From the NCBI RefSeq assembly GCF_022664465.1, contig NZ_JAKREV010000001.1, forward strand, positions 806,001-870,000: 64,000 nucleotides of DNA. The letters are read 5' to 3'. Positions 45,656 to 54,896 of this stretch are shown here, piece after piece. The stretch's first letter is position 1; every line of letters starts with the position of its first letter. A program made the position numbers and the translations under genes. Source of the stretch: Sphingomonas hankookensis (GTDB taxonomy: Bacteria; Pseudomonadota; Alphaproteobacteria; Sphingomonadales; Sphingomonadaceae). Below the pieces are notes generated by a model. The model made no database searches, was not told where the DNA came from, and saw only the letters and a list, made by a program, of their open reading frames with translations.

Positions 45656-46978
45656 TCAGGGGCGGATCGGCCCCCAGCTCGGGTCAGATCCGTCGAGTGC
45701 GGTCGGAATGCGACGAATGTTCGATCCCGTCAGGTCGACCGACCAGATTTGCGCCCGGCCCGACCCCTGTGCGCTGCGGAAGAAGGTGAGCACGCGGCCA
45801 TTGGGCGACCAGCTCGGCCCCTCGTCGCCCCACGCGTCGGACAGCAGCTTTTCGCCGCCGCCGCTGGGCGACATGATGCCGATGCGGAACGTGCCGCCGC
45901 CCTGCCGGGTAAAGGCGATCAGGTCGCCGCGCGGGCTCCACACCGGCGTCGCATAGCGTCCGCCGCCAAAGCTGATCCGCGTCTGGTTCGATCCGTCGGC
46001 GTTCATGACGTACAACTGCTGCGATCCCGACCGATCGCTTTCGAACACGATCTTGGACCCATCGGGCGAATAGCTGCCGCCGGTGTCGATGCCCGGCGCG
46101 TTGGTCAGCCGCTGCGGGCTGCCGCCGCCGGCGGGTACGCGGTAGATGTCGGTATTGCCCGCCTGCGCCATCGAGAACAGCACATAGCGGCCATCGGGCG
46201 AGAAACGCGGCGCGAAGGTCAACGACGCATTCTGCACCAGCAGCCGCGACCGCCCGCTGCCTTCGTCGAGAATGTAGATCGCCGGCCGTTCGTTGGCGTA
46301 CGACATATAGACGATCGACTGCTGGTTCGGCGCGAAGCGCGGCGTCAGCACGATCGACTGGCCATTGGTCAGGAAGCGGTGGTTCGCCCCGTCCTGATCC
46401 ATGATCGCCAGCCGCTTGATCCGGTTGCCCTTGGGCCCCGTCTCGCTGACATAGACGATGCGGCTGTCGAAATAGGCGCCCTCGCCCGACAGGCGGGTAT
46501 AGACAGCGTCGGCGCATTTATGCGCGGCGCGACGCCATTCGGCCGGAGCGACGTTGAACCCCTGCCGCGTCAGCTCGGTGCGTCCGAACGTGTCGTAGAG
46601 ATAGCAGCCGATGGTCAGCGTCCCGTTCGCCTCCGCGCGGACATAGCCCTGCACCAGCGCCTGCGCCCCGCTCCATGCGGCATAGTCCGGCGCCTGCACC
46701 TGCGCCATGGCGACGGCGGGCAGGCCGGCGGGACCGGCCGGCTTGAACAGTCCCGAATTGCGCAGATCGGTCGCGACGATCTCCGCCAGCTGCCGCCCCA
46801 GCGCGTCGGTTGCGCCGGCCGGGGTCGATGCGACTTGCGGCGTCGGCATCACCGGCACCGCGATCGGCAGCGGTTCGGAAATGCCGCCTTCGATATCCAC
46901 CTCGACCTGCGCGAACGCGGCGGGTGCGGCGAGCAGGCTGGCGAGCACCGCCCCCAATGCCATCGTGACTTTACGCAT
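45656..46978 (-). CDS. tolB: Tol-Pal translocation protein TolB
   Basis: 440 residues with a signal peptide (MRKVTMALGAVLASLLAAPA). The N-terminal domain is followed by a six-bladed propeller with WD-like repeats such as SPDGRYVLFSMAQAGNTDIY and SPDGSKIVFESDRSGSQQLY, ending in RRIPTALDGSDPSWGPIRP. TolB in the periplasm links TolA to Pal. It is the fifth tol gene in the run. Confidence 0.97.
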   Translation of the reverse strand: MRKVTMALGAVLASLLAAPAAFAQVEVDIEGGISEPLPIAVPVMPTPQVASTPAGATDALGRQLAEIVATDLRNSGLFKPAGPAGLPAVAMAQVQAPDYAAWSGAQALVQGYVRAEANGTLTIGCYLYDTFGRTELTRQGFNVAPAEWRRAAHKCADAVYTRLSGEGAYFDSRIVYVSETGPKGNRIKRLAIMDQDGANHRFLTNGQSIVLTPRFAPNQQSIVYMSYANERPAIYILDEGSGRSRLLVQNASLTFAPRFSPDGRYVLFSMAQAGNTDIYRVPAGGGSPQRLTNAPGIDTGGSYSPDGSKIVFESDRSGSQQLYVMNADGSNQTRISFGGGRYATPVWSPRGDLIAFTRQGGGTFRIGIMSPSGGGEKLLSDAWGDEGPSWSPNGRVLTFFRSAQGSGRAQIWSVDLTGSNIRRIPTALDGSDPSWGPIRP

Positions 46979-46991
46979 ACATCCCCTCCGG

Positions 46992-48005
46992 TCAGCCGGG
47001 CAGCTTGTAGTTGATGATGATGTCTTTCCAGCCGCCCTCGTACAGGTCGGCGGGCAGTTCGTAGGGCGCGCACTGGATCAACGCAGCGATCGCCAGTTCG
47101 GACACACGCTGCGCATAGCGGCGATTCTCGTCGTCGATCCCGGTCTGTCCGCGCAGTTCGGGTTTGGCAGCGAAGGTGCCGTCGGCACGCATCTGCAACC
47201 GGACCTTCGAACGAATCTGGTTCGCGCCCGGCCCCGGATTGGGAATCTTGTTGGCGCAGGGCTGCACCTGCCGCTGGATCGCGCTGGCGAGGCCCGCGAC
47301 CGACTGGGTGCTGACCGCGGTGCCGCGCGGAGCCTGTGCCTTGCCCGGTGCGGGCGTATCGGCGATCCCCTTGAGGAAATCATTGCCCAGCCGACCGCCG
47401 CGCGGACGCTGCGCGGTCGCCTGCGCATTGCTGCCTTCGCCGCGCGTCGCGGCGGGTTTCGCTGCCGGCCGTGTCGGTGCTGCGGCGGGCTTCGCAGGGG
47501 CGGCCTTGGGTGGCGCCTTCGCCACCGCGGTCGGGCGGGCCGGTGCCGGGCGCGCCTGCTGCCGGGCGGGCGCCGGTTTCGGTTCGGGTTTTGGCGCAGG
47601 CGCAGGCTTCGGTGCCGGCTTGGGGACCGGTTTCGGCACCGGCTTGGGCGCGGGAACCGGCCTGGGCGCAGGCTTGGGTTCGGGCCGGGGTGCCGGTTGC
47701 GGCCGCGGCGCGGGTGCCGGCAGCGCGGGTTCCGGTTCCGGCGCAGGTTCGGGCTCGCTCGCCGGCTCGCTCGGCGCAGCATCCTCGGGCGGGCCGGTTT
47801 CGGGCGCCTGACTGATCGCCGGCGCATCGGTCTGCTCGGGCGCGCTCTGTTCGGCGGCGACGTCCTCGGCGAAGCTGACGTCCATCGGCTTGGATTCGAG
47901 CTTCAACGGATTGGGCGTCGCGAGAAACCCGACCGACAACAGCCCGAACAGGACGGCATGCCCTGCCAGCGCTACACCCAGCCCGATCTTCTCCGCCTTC
48001 TGCAT
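46992..48005 (-). CDS. tolA: TolA-like envelope protein
   Basis: 337 residues with one N-terminal membrane segment (about 7-30). The middle is a Pro/Ala/Lys/Glu-rich linker with repeats of PKP and PAP type (PKPVPKPVPKPAPKPAPAPK), shorter than the helical TolA domain of E. coli. The C-terminal domain after about residue 240 includes QVQPCANKIPNPGPGANQIR and is TolA/TonB-C-like. It connects TolQR in the inner membrane to TolB. It lies between tolR and tolB. Confidence 0.9.
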   Translation of the reverse strand: MQKAEKIGLGVALAGHAVLFGLLSVGFLATPNPLKLESKPMDVSFAEDVAAEQSAPEQTDAPAISQAPETGPPEDAAPSEPASEPEPAPEPEPALPAPAPRPQPAPRPEPKPAPRPVPAPKPVPKPVPKPAPKPAPAPKPEPKPAPARQQARPAPARPTAVAKAPPKAAPAKPAAAPTRPAAKPAATRGEGSNAQATAQRPRGGRLGNDFLKGIADTPAPGKAQAPRGTAVSTQSVAGLASAIQRQVQPCANKIPNPGPGANQIRSKVRLQMRADGTFAAKPELRGQTGIDDENRRYAQRVSELAIAALIQCAPYELPADLYEGGWKDIIINYKLPG

Positions 48006-48010
48006 GCGGC

Positions 48011-48442
48011 TTACTGCGCCACGCTGATGAGCGACACGCGGTTCAGCCCGGCGCGGTTCAACTCGCCCAGCACGGCGTTGACCCGCCCGTAATCGAGCGA
48101 ACGATCGGCGCGCAGCATCACCTGCCGCGGCTCGGTCGCGCCGGCGCCCGCCGCCGCAATCTTTTCCAGTTCGCCCGGCAGGTTATCGGCCGACACCTCG
48201 ATATCGTCGAGATAGGTCCGCCCTTCGGCATCCATCGACAGCGTTACCGGCTGCTGCGTCTGTTCGACCGCCTTCGCCCGGCTGTCGGGCAGGTTCACCG
48301 GCACGCCCGCGGTCATCAGCGGCGCCGTGACCATGAAGATGATGAGCAGCACCAGCATCACGTCGACCAGCGGCGTGACGTTGATCTCCGCCATCGGCGC
48401 ACGGCGCCCCTTCCCCTTGGCCGAGGGCAGGTTGATGCCCAT
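48011..48442 (-). CDS. tolR: TolR (ExbD-family) inner-membrane protein
   Basis: 143 residues with one N-terminal transmembrane helix (VMLVLLIIFMVTAPLM) preceded by EINVTPLVDVMLVLL, whose Asp is the proton-relay residue. The periplasmic domain runs to SLISVAQ. It forms a motor with TolQ. It sits 3 bp after the tolQ stop. Confidence 0.97.
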   Translation of the reverse strand: MGINLPSAKGKGRRAPMAEINVTPLVDVMLVLLIIFMVTAPLMTAGVPVNLPDSRAKAVEQTQQPVTLSMDAEGRTYLDDIEVSADNLPGELEKIAAAGAGATEPRQVMLRADRSLDYGRVNAVLGELNRAGLNRVSLISVAQ

Positions 48443-48445
48443 CGT

Positions 48446-49138
48446 TCAGACGCCTTCGAGCTGGCGCGAGAGCGTCGCGTGGAACGCATCGGCAAAGCGG
48501 TTCAGCCGCGCCTCGATCCGGTTCACGCTATGGCTGAAGCGGTTGTACGCGATGACCGCCGGGATGGCGGCGAACAGGCCGATCGCGGTCGCGAACAGTG
48601 CTTCGGCGATACCCGGCGCGACGACGGCAAGCGACGTGTTCTGTTCGGACGCGATCGCGGTGAACGAGCGCATGATGCCCCAGACCGTGCCGAACAGCCC
48701 GACGAACGGTGCGACCGACCCGACCGTCGCCAGCACGTTCAGCCGGTCGGCCAGCGTCTCGCTTTCGTCCGCGACGCTCGACGCCATGGCGGTGGCGAGG
48801 CGCTCGCGCGTGCCGTCGCGGTCGATCTGCTTCGACGCGGTCGAGCGGCGCCATTCGCGCACCCCCGACGAAAAGACGCGGGCGATCGCCGTATCGCGCG
48901 ATCCCTGCAACCGGTGGAACGCGTCGATATCCTCGGCCTGTTCGAACTCGACCTCGAACCGGTCGATGTCGCGGCGCACTTTCCGCGCGCGCACCAGGAA
49001 GCCGACGATGATCGCCCAGGTCCAGACGCTGGCGGCAAGCAGGCCCAGCATCACCGCCTTCACCACCCAGTCGGCTTGCAGGAAGAGCGCGACCGGCGAC
49101 ATCGTCGCGGCGTCGGTGTTCACGAAAACGTCCATCAT
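48446..49138 (-). CDS. tolQ: TolQ (ExbB-family) inner-membrane protein
   Basis: 230 residues with three hydrophobic segments, the first near residues 25-48 and two near 145-200. The conserved VGSVAPFVGLFGTVWGIMRS and EALFATAIGLFAAIPAVIAY are ExbB/TolQ hallmarks. With TolR it uses the proton gradient to drive TolA. It starts inside the ybgC stop (ATGA overlap). Confidence 0.97.
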   Translation of the reverse strand: MMDVFVNTDAATMSPVALFLQADWVVKAVMLGLLAASVWTWAIIVGFLVRARKVRRDIDRFEVEFEQAEDIDAFHRLQGSRDTAIARVFSSGVREWRRSTASKQIDRDGTRERLATAMASSVADESETLADRLNVLATVGSVAPFVGLFGTVWGIMRSFTAIASEQNTSLAVVAPGIAEALFATAIGLFAAIPAVIAYNRFSHSVNRIEARLNRFADAFHATLSRQLEGV

Positions 49139-49593
49139 GCCCCTTTATCGGTTGCGACCAGCGCGGTGAACGTCTCGACCCACGCCGCCGGCTGGCGACG
49201 CGGCCGCCCGGACGGGGCCACGAACGCGACCTCCACCCGTGCCGACGCCAATAGAAGATCGTCGCGGATGACTCTCTGCTGAATATCGACCGCCGCCGCG
49301 CGCACGCGCTCGACGGTACTGACCACGACCAGCGCATCGTTCAGCCGCGCGGGCGCTTTCCAGTCGAGCTGCATCGACCGCACGGCATAGGCGCCCTCGC
49401 CCGTTTCATGTGCGGTGCGCTGATCGATCCCGGCGATCATCAGCATGTCGCTGCGCGCGCGTTCGAAATAGCGAAGATAATTCGCGTGATAGACGACGCC
49501 CGACAGATCGGTGTCCTCGAAATAGATCCGGACGGGAAAGCGATGCGTGCCGCCGACGAAGCGGCCGCCGGCCGGCTGGTCGGGGTCGGTCAT
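49135..49593 (-). CDS. ybgC: YbgC-type acyl-CoA thioesterase
   Basis: 152 residues with the hotdog-fold active site YFEDTDLSGVVYHANYLRYF (Asp nucleophile position), then SMQLDWKAPARLNDALVVVS. The conserved operon position directly before tolQ supports YbgC, which hydrolyses acyl-CoA or acyl-ACP and is linked to phospholipid synthesis. The stop overlaps tolQ by 4 bp. Confidence 0.96.
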   Translation of the reverse strand: MTDPDQPAGGRFVGGTHRFPVRIYFEDTDLSGVVYHANYLRYFERARSDMLMIAGIDQRTAHETGEGAYAVRSMQLDWKAPARLNDALVVVSTVERVRAAAVDIQQRVIRDDLLLASARVEVAFVAPSGRPRRQPAAWVETFTALVATDKGA

Positions 49594-49649
49594 TTGTCCG
49601 CTTTAACCATCGGGGGCAGCGGGGGAAAGGGGGCAGCGACCGCCTGCGC

Positions 49650-49979
49650 TCAATCGACCGGCGGTTCGGTGGCGACGGTGACCTGCGTGAACCCGGCCGA
49701 CTGGGTGAGGTAGATCATGCCGCCGATGATGCGATAGGGCGCGGCGGTCTTTCCGGTAACGACCAGTGTGACGGGACGATGCTTGTCCCCCCTCGCGTTC
49801 AAAGCCGCCGACATCGCCTCCCGTTCGTCGGGAAGGACGAACGTCGCCTTGTCGATGGTAACGTGCGCCGTCGCTTCGCTAGCCATTTCGACACCGATCA
49901 TCAGCGGCGTCGGGGTTTCGGCCCCTACCGGCGTTGCGATCACGCCGATCGCGGCCGACGACAACAATATCCGCTTCAT
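49650..49979 (-). CDS. Secreted ExbD/TolR-like periplasmic domain (no TM anchor)
   Basis: 109 residues with an N-terminal signal peptide (MKRILLSSAAIGVIATPVGA, cleavage near residue 20) instead of a membrane helix. The mature 85-90 residues fit the ExbD/TolR periplasmic layout: a strand (AHVTIDKATFVL), a helix (DEREAMSAALNARGD), a strand (PVTLVVTGKTAAPYRIIGGM), then helix and the end strand (TQSAGFTQVTVATEP). The last block parallels the ExbD C-terminus. It lies between ruvB and ybgC-tolQ, suggesting a link to the Tol motor; this is inference. Confidence 0.7.
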   Translation of the reverse strand: MKRILLSSAAIGVIATPVGAETPTPLMIGVEMASEATAHVTIDKATFVLPDEREAMSAALNARGDKHRPVTLVVTGKTAAPYRIIGGMIYLTQSAGFTQVTVATEPPVD

Positions 49980-49989
49980 GGCATTCCCC

Positions 49990-51009
49990 TCAATCGAACA
50001 GCCCGTCCTGCAATCCTGCGGGCGGTTCGAACCCCAGATGCTTCCAGCCGCCCGCGTTCAGGCAGCGCCCACGCGCGGTGCGGGCGATCATGCCGATCTG
50101 GATCAGATAGGGTTCGATCACTTCCTCGATCGTGTCGCGCGGTTCGGACAGTCCGGCGGCCAGCGTCTCGACCCCGACCGGTCCGCCACGATAGATGTCG
50201 GCGATCATCGTCAGGTACCGCCGGTCCATCGCGTCGAGGCCCTTGGCATCGACCTCCAGCCGATTGAGCGCCGCATCGGCGGTGCGCGCATCGACGATCT
50301 CGACGCCTGCGACATTGGCGAAATCGCGCACCCGGCGCAGCAGCCGCCCGGCGATCCGCGGCGTCCCCCGCGCCCGCCGCGCCACTTCGGTCGCGCCGTC
50401 CTTGCCGATGCCAAGACCAAGCAACCCGGCGGCACGAGTGACGACGCGGGTCAGTTCGTCGACGGTGTAGAATTGCAGGCGGATCGGAATGCCGAACCGG
50501 TCGCGCAAGGGGGTGGTCAACAACCCCTGCCGCGTCGTCGCGCCCACCAATGTAAAGCGCGGCAAGTCGATGCGGACGCTGCGTGCCGACGGCCCCTCCC
50601 CGATCATCAGGTCGAGCGCGCGGTCCTCCATCGCCGGATACAGCACTTCCTCGACCGCCGGATTAAGCCGATGGATCTCGTCGATGAATAGCACGTCGCC
50701 ATCCTCGAGATTGGTCAACAGCGCGGCGAGGTCGCCCGACTTGGCGATGACCGGGCCGGAGGTGGCGCGGAACCCCACCCCCATCTCGCGCGCGACGATC
50801 TGCGCCAGCGTCGTCTTGCCCAAGCCCGGCGGCCCGAAGAACAGGACGTGGTCGAGCACGTCGCCCCGCCCCCGCGCCGCGTCGATGAACACGCGCAGAT
50901 TCTCGCGCGCCGCCTGCTGTCCGACGAATTCGTCGAGCGCCTTGGGCCGCAGCGCGGCGTCGACATCGTCGGGGCGGCGGATCGGGGTGGTGATACGGTC
51001 GTCGGTCAC
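49990..51009 (-). CDS. ruvB: Holliday junction helicase subunit RuvB
   Basis: 339 residues, AAA+ ATPase with [20 protein letters not shown] (Walker A), [10 protein letters not shown] (Walker B) and the arginine-finger/sensor region [20 protein letters not shown]. The C-terminal winged helix includes [20 protein letters not shown] and the terminus PGRxxxx-like [17 protein letters not shown]. It drives branch migration with RuvA. An unrelated exported-protein gene lies between it and ruvA. Confidence 0.97.
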   Translation of the reverse strand: MTDDRITTPIRRPDDVDAALRPKALDEFVGQQAARENLRVFIDAARGRGDVLDHVLFFGPPGLGKTTLAQIVAREMGVGFRATSGPVIAKSGDLAALLTNLEDGDVLFIDEIHRLNPAVEEVLYPAMEDRALDLMIGEGPSARSVRIDLPRFTLVGATTRQGLLTTPLRDRFGIPIRLQFYTVDELTRVVTRAAGLLGLGIGKDGATEVARRARGTPRIAGRLLRRVRDFANVAGVEIVDARTADAALNRLEVDAKGLDAMDRRYLTMIADIYRGGPVGVETLAAGLSEPRDTIEEVIEPYLIQIGMIARTARGRCLNAGGWKHLGFEPPAGLQDGLFD

Positions 51010-51064
51010 GCCCGTTCCCTAGCTGTTCGCGCGGGGGCGGTCGAGGTAGCTTGTGGGCCGGTGG

Positions 51065-51796
51065 TTACAGCCACACATCCCGCGGCGCGATCGTCACCGT
51101 TCCATCGGGCGCGATCCGCTGCGCATCGCAACGCATCAGTGCACTGTCCACGAAGCGCGGGTTGCGGCAACGCGGTACCGCCTGCATCCGGGCTAGGTCG
51201 CGCGCACGGTAGACGGTGGTACGATAGATATATTGCCCCGCAGCCTGCTCGACCGCGCAGGCGATGGCGATGCGATCTCCCTGCCGTGCAACCTCCGGAT
51301 CGGTGCAGTCGCGCTCGATCGGACGACGGCGTCCGGCGACGTCGTCCACCGCCATGCGCAGCCCCTCGCGCGGGTCGTTCGGAGCGGCGACATAATAGGG
51401 CCGCAGCAACAATCCGGCGCGCTGCCGTGTCACGATGTCGCTACCGTCGAAATTGACCGGCGGATTGCGCATGGTGGCGAAGCTGGGATCGACCACCGGC
51501 AGGCCCAGCGCGGCAACGCTATGCGGTCGGGGCGTGCAGCGCCGGACATAGGCGCCGGCCGGTCGTGCGGCACCGGGACGGGTTGCGAGGACATACAGCC
51601 CCGCCTTTATCCCAGGACAGTCGTCGGTGGCGATGACATGGGCGCCCGGCGCACGCTTGGCAGCCGCTGCCCCGACCAGCGCCAACGGATCGGAGGCACT
51701 TTGCAGGATCAGCCATTCGCCACCATTTCCCAGGGCCATCGACGGTACGCTTAGCATGGCCGCCAGCAATACCCCCGCAATTCGCCTGCCGATCAT
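51065..51796 (-). CDS. Uncharacterised exported protein between ruvA and ruvB
   Basis: 243 residues with a signal peptide (MIGRRIAGVLLAAMLSVPSM, cleavage near residue 23). The mature protein has six cysteines (DDCPG, RRCTP, RDCTD, IACAV, PRCRN, MRCDA), an even number that suits disulfides in the periplasm. No transmembrane helix or known motif is seen, and I cannot name a family. Its insertion between ruvA and ruvB is unusual, since these genes are normally adjacent. Confidence 0.7.
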   Translation of the reverse strand: MIGRRIAGVLLAAMLSVPSMALGNGGEWLILQSASDPLALVGAAAAKRAPGAHVIATDDCPGIKAGLYVLATRPGAARPAGAYVRRCTPRPHSVAALGLPVVDPSFATMRNPPVNFDGSDIVTRQRAGLLLRPYYVAAPNDPREGLRMAVDDVAGRRRPIERDCTDPEVARQGDRIAIACAVEQAAGQYIYRTTVYRARDLARMQAVPRCRNPRFVDSALMRCDAQRIAPDGTVTIAPRDVWL

Positions 51797-51884
51797 AAGC
51801 CGCTTTCCCGTTTCACCGCCGCCAGTTCCGAATTCTGTCGACCCTGCAGATGCGCCCCGGCCGTCCCGTCGGCACGGTCCGTCG

Positions 51885-52484
51885 TCAGCGCGACGCCTTC
51901 CGCAGCGCCAGCCTCACCAGCGCGTCGAGGCTGGAGTCCGCGCCCAGCTCCTCTGCCGCCTTGCCGACGGCCGTTGCCGCCTCGGCTGGCTTGAAGCCCA
52001 GGTTCAGCAGCGCCGACACCGCGTCGCCCTCCACCCCGTCGCCGCCCGCCGCCGGGGCGATCGCGCCGGGACCGATGGCGATGCCGCCGACCTTGTCCTT
52101 CAATTCCATCGCGATGCGCTGCGCCAGTTTCGGGCCGACGCCGTTGGCACGGGCAATGCTGGCCTTGTCGCCGCGGGCGATCGCGGTACGGACTTCCTCG
52201 GGCGACAGCGTCGACAGGATGCCGAGCGCCACCCGCGCGCCGACGCCCTGTACACCGGTCAGCAGGCGGAACCAGTCGCGCTCGTCGGCGCTGGCGAAGC
52301 CGACGAGGCGGATGAAGTCCTCCGCGACCAGCATCTCGGTGTGGATCGTCACGCTGCCGCCGACCGACCCGAGCGCCTGCAGCGTCCGCGAGGATGCGCC
52401 GACCAGATAGCCGACGCCGTTCACGTCGATGACCGCGTGGTCGATGCCGGAGACGGACAGCGTGCCTTTGAGATGGGCGATCAT
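51885..52484 (-). CDS. ruvA: Holliday junction helicase subunit RuvA
   Basis: 199 residues starting [20 protein letters not shown], with GVGYLV and helix-hairpin-helix motifs [14 protein letters not shown] and [20 protein letters not shown], and the C-terminal RuvB-binding domain ([18 protein letters not shown]). RuvA recognises four-way junctions and loads RuvB. It lies 118 bp after ruvC. Confidence 0.96.
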   Translation of the reverse strand: MIAHLKGTLSVSGIDHAVIDVNGVGYLVGASSRTLQALGSVGGSVTIHTEMLVAEDFIRLVGFASADERDWFRLLTGVQGVGARVALGILSTLSPEEVRTAIARGDKASIARANGVGPKLAQRIAMELKDKVGGIAIGPGAIAPAAGGDGVEGDAVSALLNLGFKPAEAATAVGKAAEELGADSSLDALVRLALRKASR

Positions 52485-52499
52485 GGGTGGTTTCCGTGA

Positions 52500-52590
52500 G
52501 AATGACGTATCCCCGCGCAGGCGGAAATCCGGGGCGACGATCGATGCCGGTTCTGCTGGGCCCTGGGTCCCTGCCTGCGCGGAAATACGG
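52500..52590. repeat. Diverged family 2-like repeat
   Basis: AATGACGTATCCCCGCGCAG at the start and CTGCCTGCGCGGAAATACG at the end form an inverted pair resembling the family 2 core, with mismatches. It fills the gap between ruvC and ruvA. Confidence 0.55.
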
Positions 52591-52602
52591 TCTTAGCTAG
52601 GC

Positions 52603-53118
52603 TCACGCCCCGATCCCCGTCGATCGTCGCGCCCGTGCCTGTGCGCTGGCGAGGTGATGCGCGTGGGTAATCGCCACCGCCAGCGCGTCGGCCGCGTCCG
52701 GCCCGGACAGCTTCACGCCCGGCAGGAGATGGCTGACCATCGCCTGAATCTGCTTCTTGTCCGCGCCGCCGGTGCCGACCACCGCCTTCTTGACGATGCT
52801 CGGGTGATATTCGCCGATCGCCAGCCCGGCGGTCGAGGCGGAGAGCAGCACGACGCCGCGCGCCTGCCCCAGCTTCAATGTCGATTGCGCGTTGCTGTTG
52901 CCCAGCACTTCCTCGACCGCCGCGCCATCGGGGCGTTCGGTGCGGATCACTTCGCCGAGTGCTCCGAACAGCAGGGCCAGCCGACGGGGGAGTTGCATCG
53001 ACGGATCGGTGCGAATCTGGCCGTTGGCGATGTGGCTCAAACGGTTGCCATCGGCGCGGATCATGCCCCAGCCGGTGGTGCCTAGGCCGGGGTCGAGGCC
53101 GAGGATCAGCAACCGCAC
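52603..53118 (-). CDS. ruvC: Holliday junction resolvase RuvC
   Basis: 171 residues in the annotated frame. Catalytic acidic residues are visible in [13 protein letters not shown] (about residue 9), AVEEVLG (about residue 68) and [17 protein letters not shown]. It cleaves four-way junctions. The start is either GTG at 53118, only 2 bp from GGGGAGG, or TTG at 53112, spaced about 8 bp. That ribosome-binding site lies at the edge of a family 5 repeat. A C-terminal basic tail ends the protein. Confidence 0.93.
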   Translation of the reverse strand: MRLLILGLDPGLGTTGWGMIRADGNRLSHIANGQIRTDPSMQLPRRLALLFGALGEVIRTERPDGAAVEEVLGNSNAQSTLKLGQARGVVLLSASTAGLAIGEYHPSIVKKAVVGTGGADKKQIQAMVSHLLPGVKLSGPDAADALAVAITHAHHLASAQARARRSTGIGA

Positions 53119-53119
53119 A

Positions 53120-53255
53120 TCCTCCCCATCGCAGATGGGGAGGGGGACCGCGCGAGGCGTGGTGGAGGGGGCGGCGGCGCAGCCGACGCTGACGCGTCGG
53201 CCCCCTCCACCAGCCTGCGGCCGGTCCCCCTCCCCAAGTACGCTTGGGGAGGATT
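53120..53255. repeat. Palindromic repeat, family 5 (copy a)
   Basis: Short dyads at both ends (CCTCCCCATCGCAGATGGGG and CCTCCCCAAGTACGCTTGGGG) enclose a larger inverted pair, GGGGGACCGCGCGAGGCGTG near 53142 and GGCCGGTCCCCC near 53221, with GGTGGAGGGGGC/GCCCCCTCCACC inside. It fills the gap between ruvC and yebC. A second copy is at 56809-56940. Confidence 0.78.
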
Positions 53256-53260
53256 TGGAC

Positions 53261-54004
53261 TCAACCCAGCTTCTCCATCACCTCGTCGGACACTTCGTAA
53301 TTGCCCCACACCGTCTGGACGTCGTCATCGTCGTCAAGCGCGTCGAGCAGCTTGAACAGCGTCGCGGCATCGTCTTCGCCGACCGCGACCATCGTCTGCG
53401 GCCGCCACGCTAGCTTCGCACCTTCCGCTTCGCCCAGCACCGGCTCCAAGGCCTTGGCAACTTCGTGCAGATCGCCAACCGCAGTCCAGATTTCGTGACC
53501 GTCCTCGCTCGACGTCACGTCCTCGGCCCCGGCTTCCAGCGCCGCTTCGAACACCTTTTCGGCATCACCGGCCTTGGCCGGATAGTTGATCAGCCCGACG
53601 CGATCGAACCCATGGCTGACCGATCCGGCGGTGCCGAGGTTGCCGCCATTCTTCGACACGGCAGTACGCACGTTGGTCGCGGTGCGGTTGCGGTTGTCGG
53701 ACAGCGCCTCGATGATGAGCGAGACCCCCGCCGGGCCGAAGCCTTCGTAGCGGATTTCCTCGTAATTCTCCATGTCGCCTTTAGACGCCTTGTCGACTGC
53801 GCGTTGGATATTGTCCTTGGGCATCGACTGCGCCTTGGCGGCGTTGATCGCCGCGCGCAGGCGCGGGTTCATGTCGGGATCGGGCAGGCCCATCTTCGCC
53901 GCGACGGTGATTTCGCGGCTGAGCTTGCTGAACATGCCCGACCGCTTCTTATCCTGCGCACCCTTGCGGTGCATGATGTTCTTGAATTTGCTATGGCCTG
54001 CCAT
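53261..54004 (-). CDS. yebC: YebC/PmpR-family regulator
   Basis: 247 residues starting [20 protein letters not shown], the hallmark of the family, with [19 protein letters not shown] in the middle. YebC proteins are reported to act as regulators and, in some bacteria, to help translation of proline-rich sequences. It commonly sits directly upstream of ruvC. Full length. Confidence 0.97.
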   Translation of the reverse strand: MAGHSKFKNIMHRKGAQDKKRSGMFSKLSREITVAAKMGLPDPDMNPRLRAAINAAKAQSMPKDNIQRAVDKASKGDMENYEEIRYEGFGPAGVSLIIEALSDNRNRTATNVRTAVSKNGGNLGTAGSVSHGFDRVGLINYPAKAGDAEKVFEAALEAGAEDVTSSEDGHEIWTAVGDLHEVAKALEPVLGEAEGAKLAWRPQTMVAVGEDDAATLFKLLDALDDDDDVQTVWGNYEVSDEVMEKLG

Positions 54005-54031
54005 CGGTGCCTCTTTAGGTTCTTGCCTGCT

Positions 54032-54565
54032 CTAGCCCCGAGCGGCGTTATGCGCCAGCGCGTCGATCTTCGCCTCCAGCGCCGCCAGCCGGTCGATCAC
54101 GTCGGTATCGAGCTTGGCATGCAGCGCGAGGATGTCGATCTCGGCGCGCAGATTGGTTTCGTAGTCGAGCCGCGCCGCCAACCGGTCCTTTTCCGACTGC
54201 CGGTTCTGGCTCATCATGATGACCGGCGCCTGGATCGCGGCCAGCGTCGACAGCATGAGGTTGAGAAAGATGTAGGGGTACGGATCGAACGCCAGCCCGA
54301 AATGCGACAGCACGTCGGAATTGAGCAGCATCCAGCCCAGCAGCACCACCGTGAAGGCGATGATGAACCCCCACGACCCGCCAACCGCCGCGACCCGGTC
54401 CGCCAGCCGATCGCCGAAGGTCGAGCGCAGGTCCGATTCGTCGGCGGCGTCGCGGCTGACCGGCGTGCCGCGTTCGATCGCGGACAGGACATGGGCCTCT
54501 TCCTCGCCATGCGGATCGCCATGCCCTTTCAGCAGGCGCGTCGCGAAGTGGAAGACGCTGGCCAT
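54032..54565 (-). CDS. DUF1003 membrane protein
   Basis: 177 residues with two membrane segments (about 64-84 and 99-118). The conserved GSWGFIIAFTVVLLGWMLLN and FDPYPYIFLNLMLSTLAAIQ followed by QAPVIMMSQNRQSEKDRLAA are DUF1003 hallmarks. A coiled-coil-like C-terminus (TDVIDRLAALEAKIDALA) follows. The function is unknown. It lies 27 bp upstream of yebC on the same strand. Confidence 0.92.
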   Translation of the reverse strand: MASVFHFATRLLKGHGDPHGEEEAHVLSAIERGTPVSRDAADESDLRSTFGDRLADRVAAVGGSWGFIIAFTVVLLGWMLLNSDVLSHFGLAFDPYPYIFLNLMLSTLAAIQAPVIMMSQNRQSEKDRLAARLDYETNLRAEIDILALHAKLDTDVIDRLAALEAKIDALAHNAARG

Positions 54566-54587
54566 GTCCCTGCCCCCTTGTCCGGCG

Positions 54588-54824
54588 TTAGATGCCGAGC
54601 GCGGTCTTGTAGGTTTCGAGGAGCATGTCCGCTTCGTCGCGGTGGTGCTTTTCCATGCGGCGCAGCCGGATGATCGTGCGCATCGTCTTCACGTCGAACC
54701 CGGTCGACTTGGCTTCGCCATAGACGTCCTTGATGTCGTCGCTGATGCCCTTCTTCTCTTCTTCCAGGCGCTCGATGCGCTCGATCAGCAGGCGGAGCTG
54801 TTCCGCCGAAACGTTGTCGGTCAT
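54588..54824 (-). CDS. gapR: GapR-like nucleoid-associated protein (DUF2312)
   Basis: 78 residues, [20 protein letters not shown] then [20 protein letters not shown] and [18 protein letters not shown]. This is the DUF2312/UPF0335 family of GapR, which clamps overtwisted, AT-rich DNA ahead of replication and transcription in Caulobacter. It is 22 bp upstream of the DUF1003 gene on the same strand, so they may share a transcript. Confidence 0.95.
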   Translation of the reverse strand: MTDNVSAEQLRLLIERIERLEEEKKGISDDIKDVYGEAKSTGFDVKTMRTIIRLRRMEKHHRDEADMLLETYKTALGI

Positions 54825-54896
54825 GGGTTCCCCTTACGATGGTCAAGAATTCGTGAACGGGCGCGCCTAGCCGATCCGCGCGTCCGCCTCAACCGA

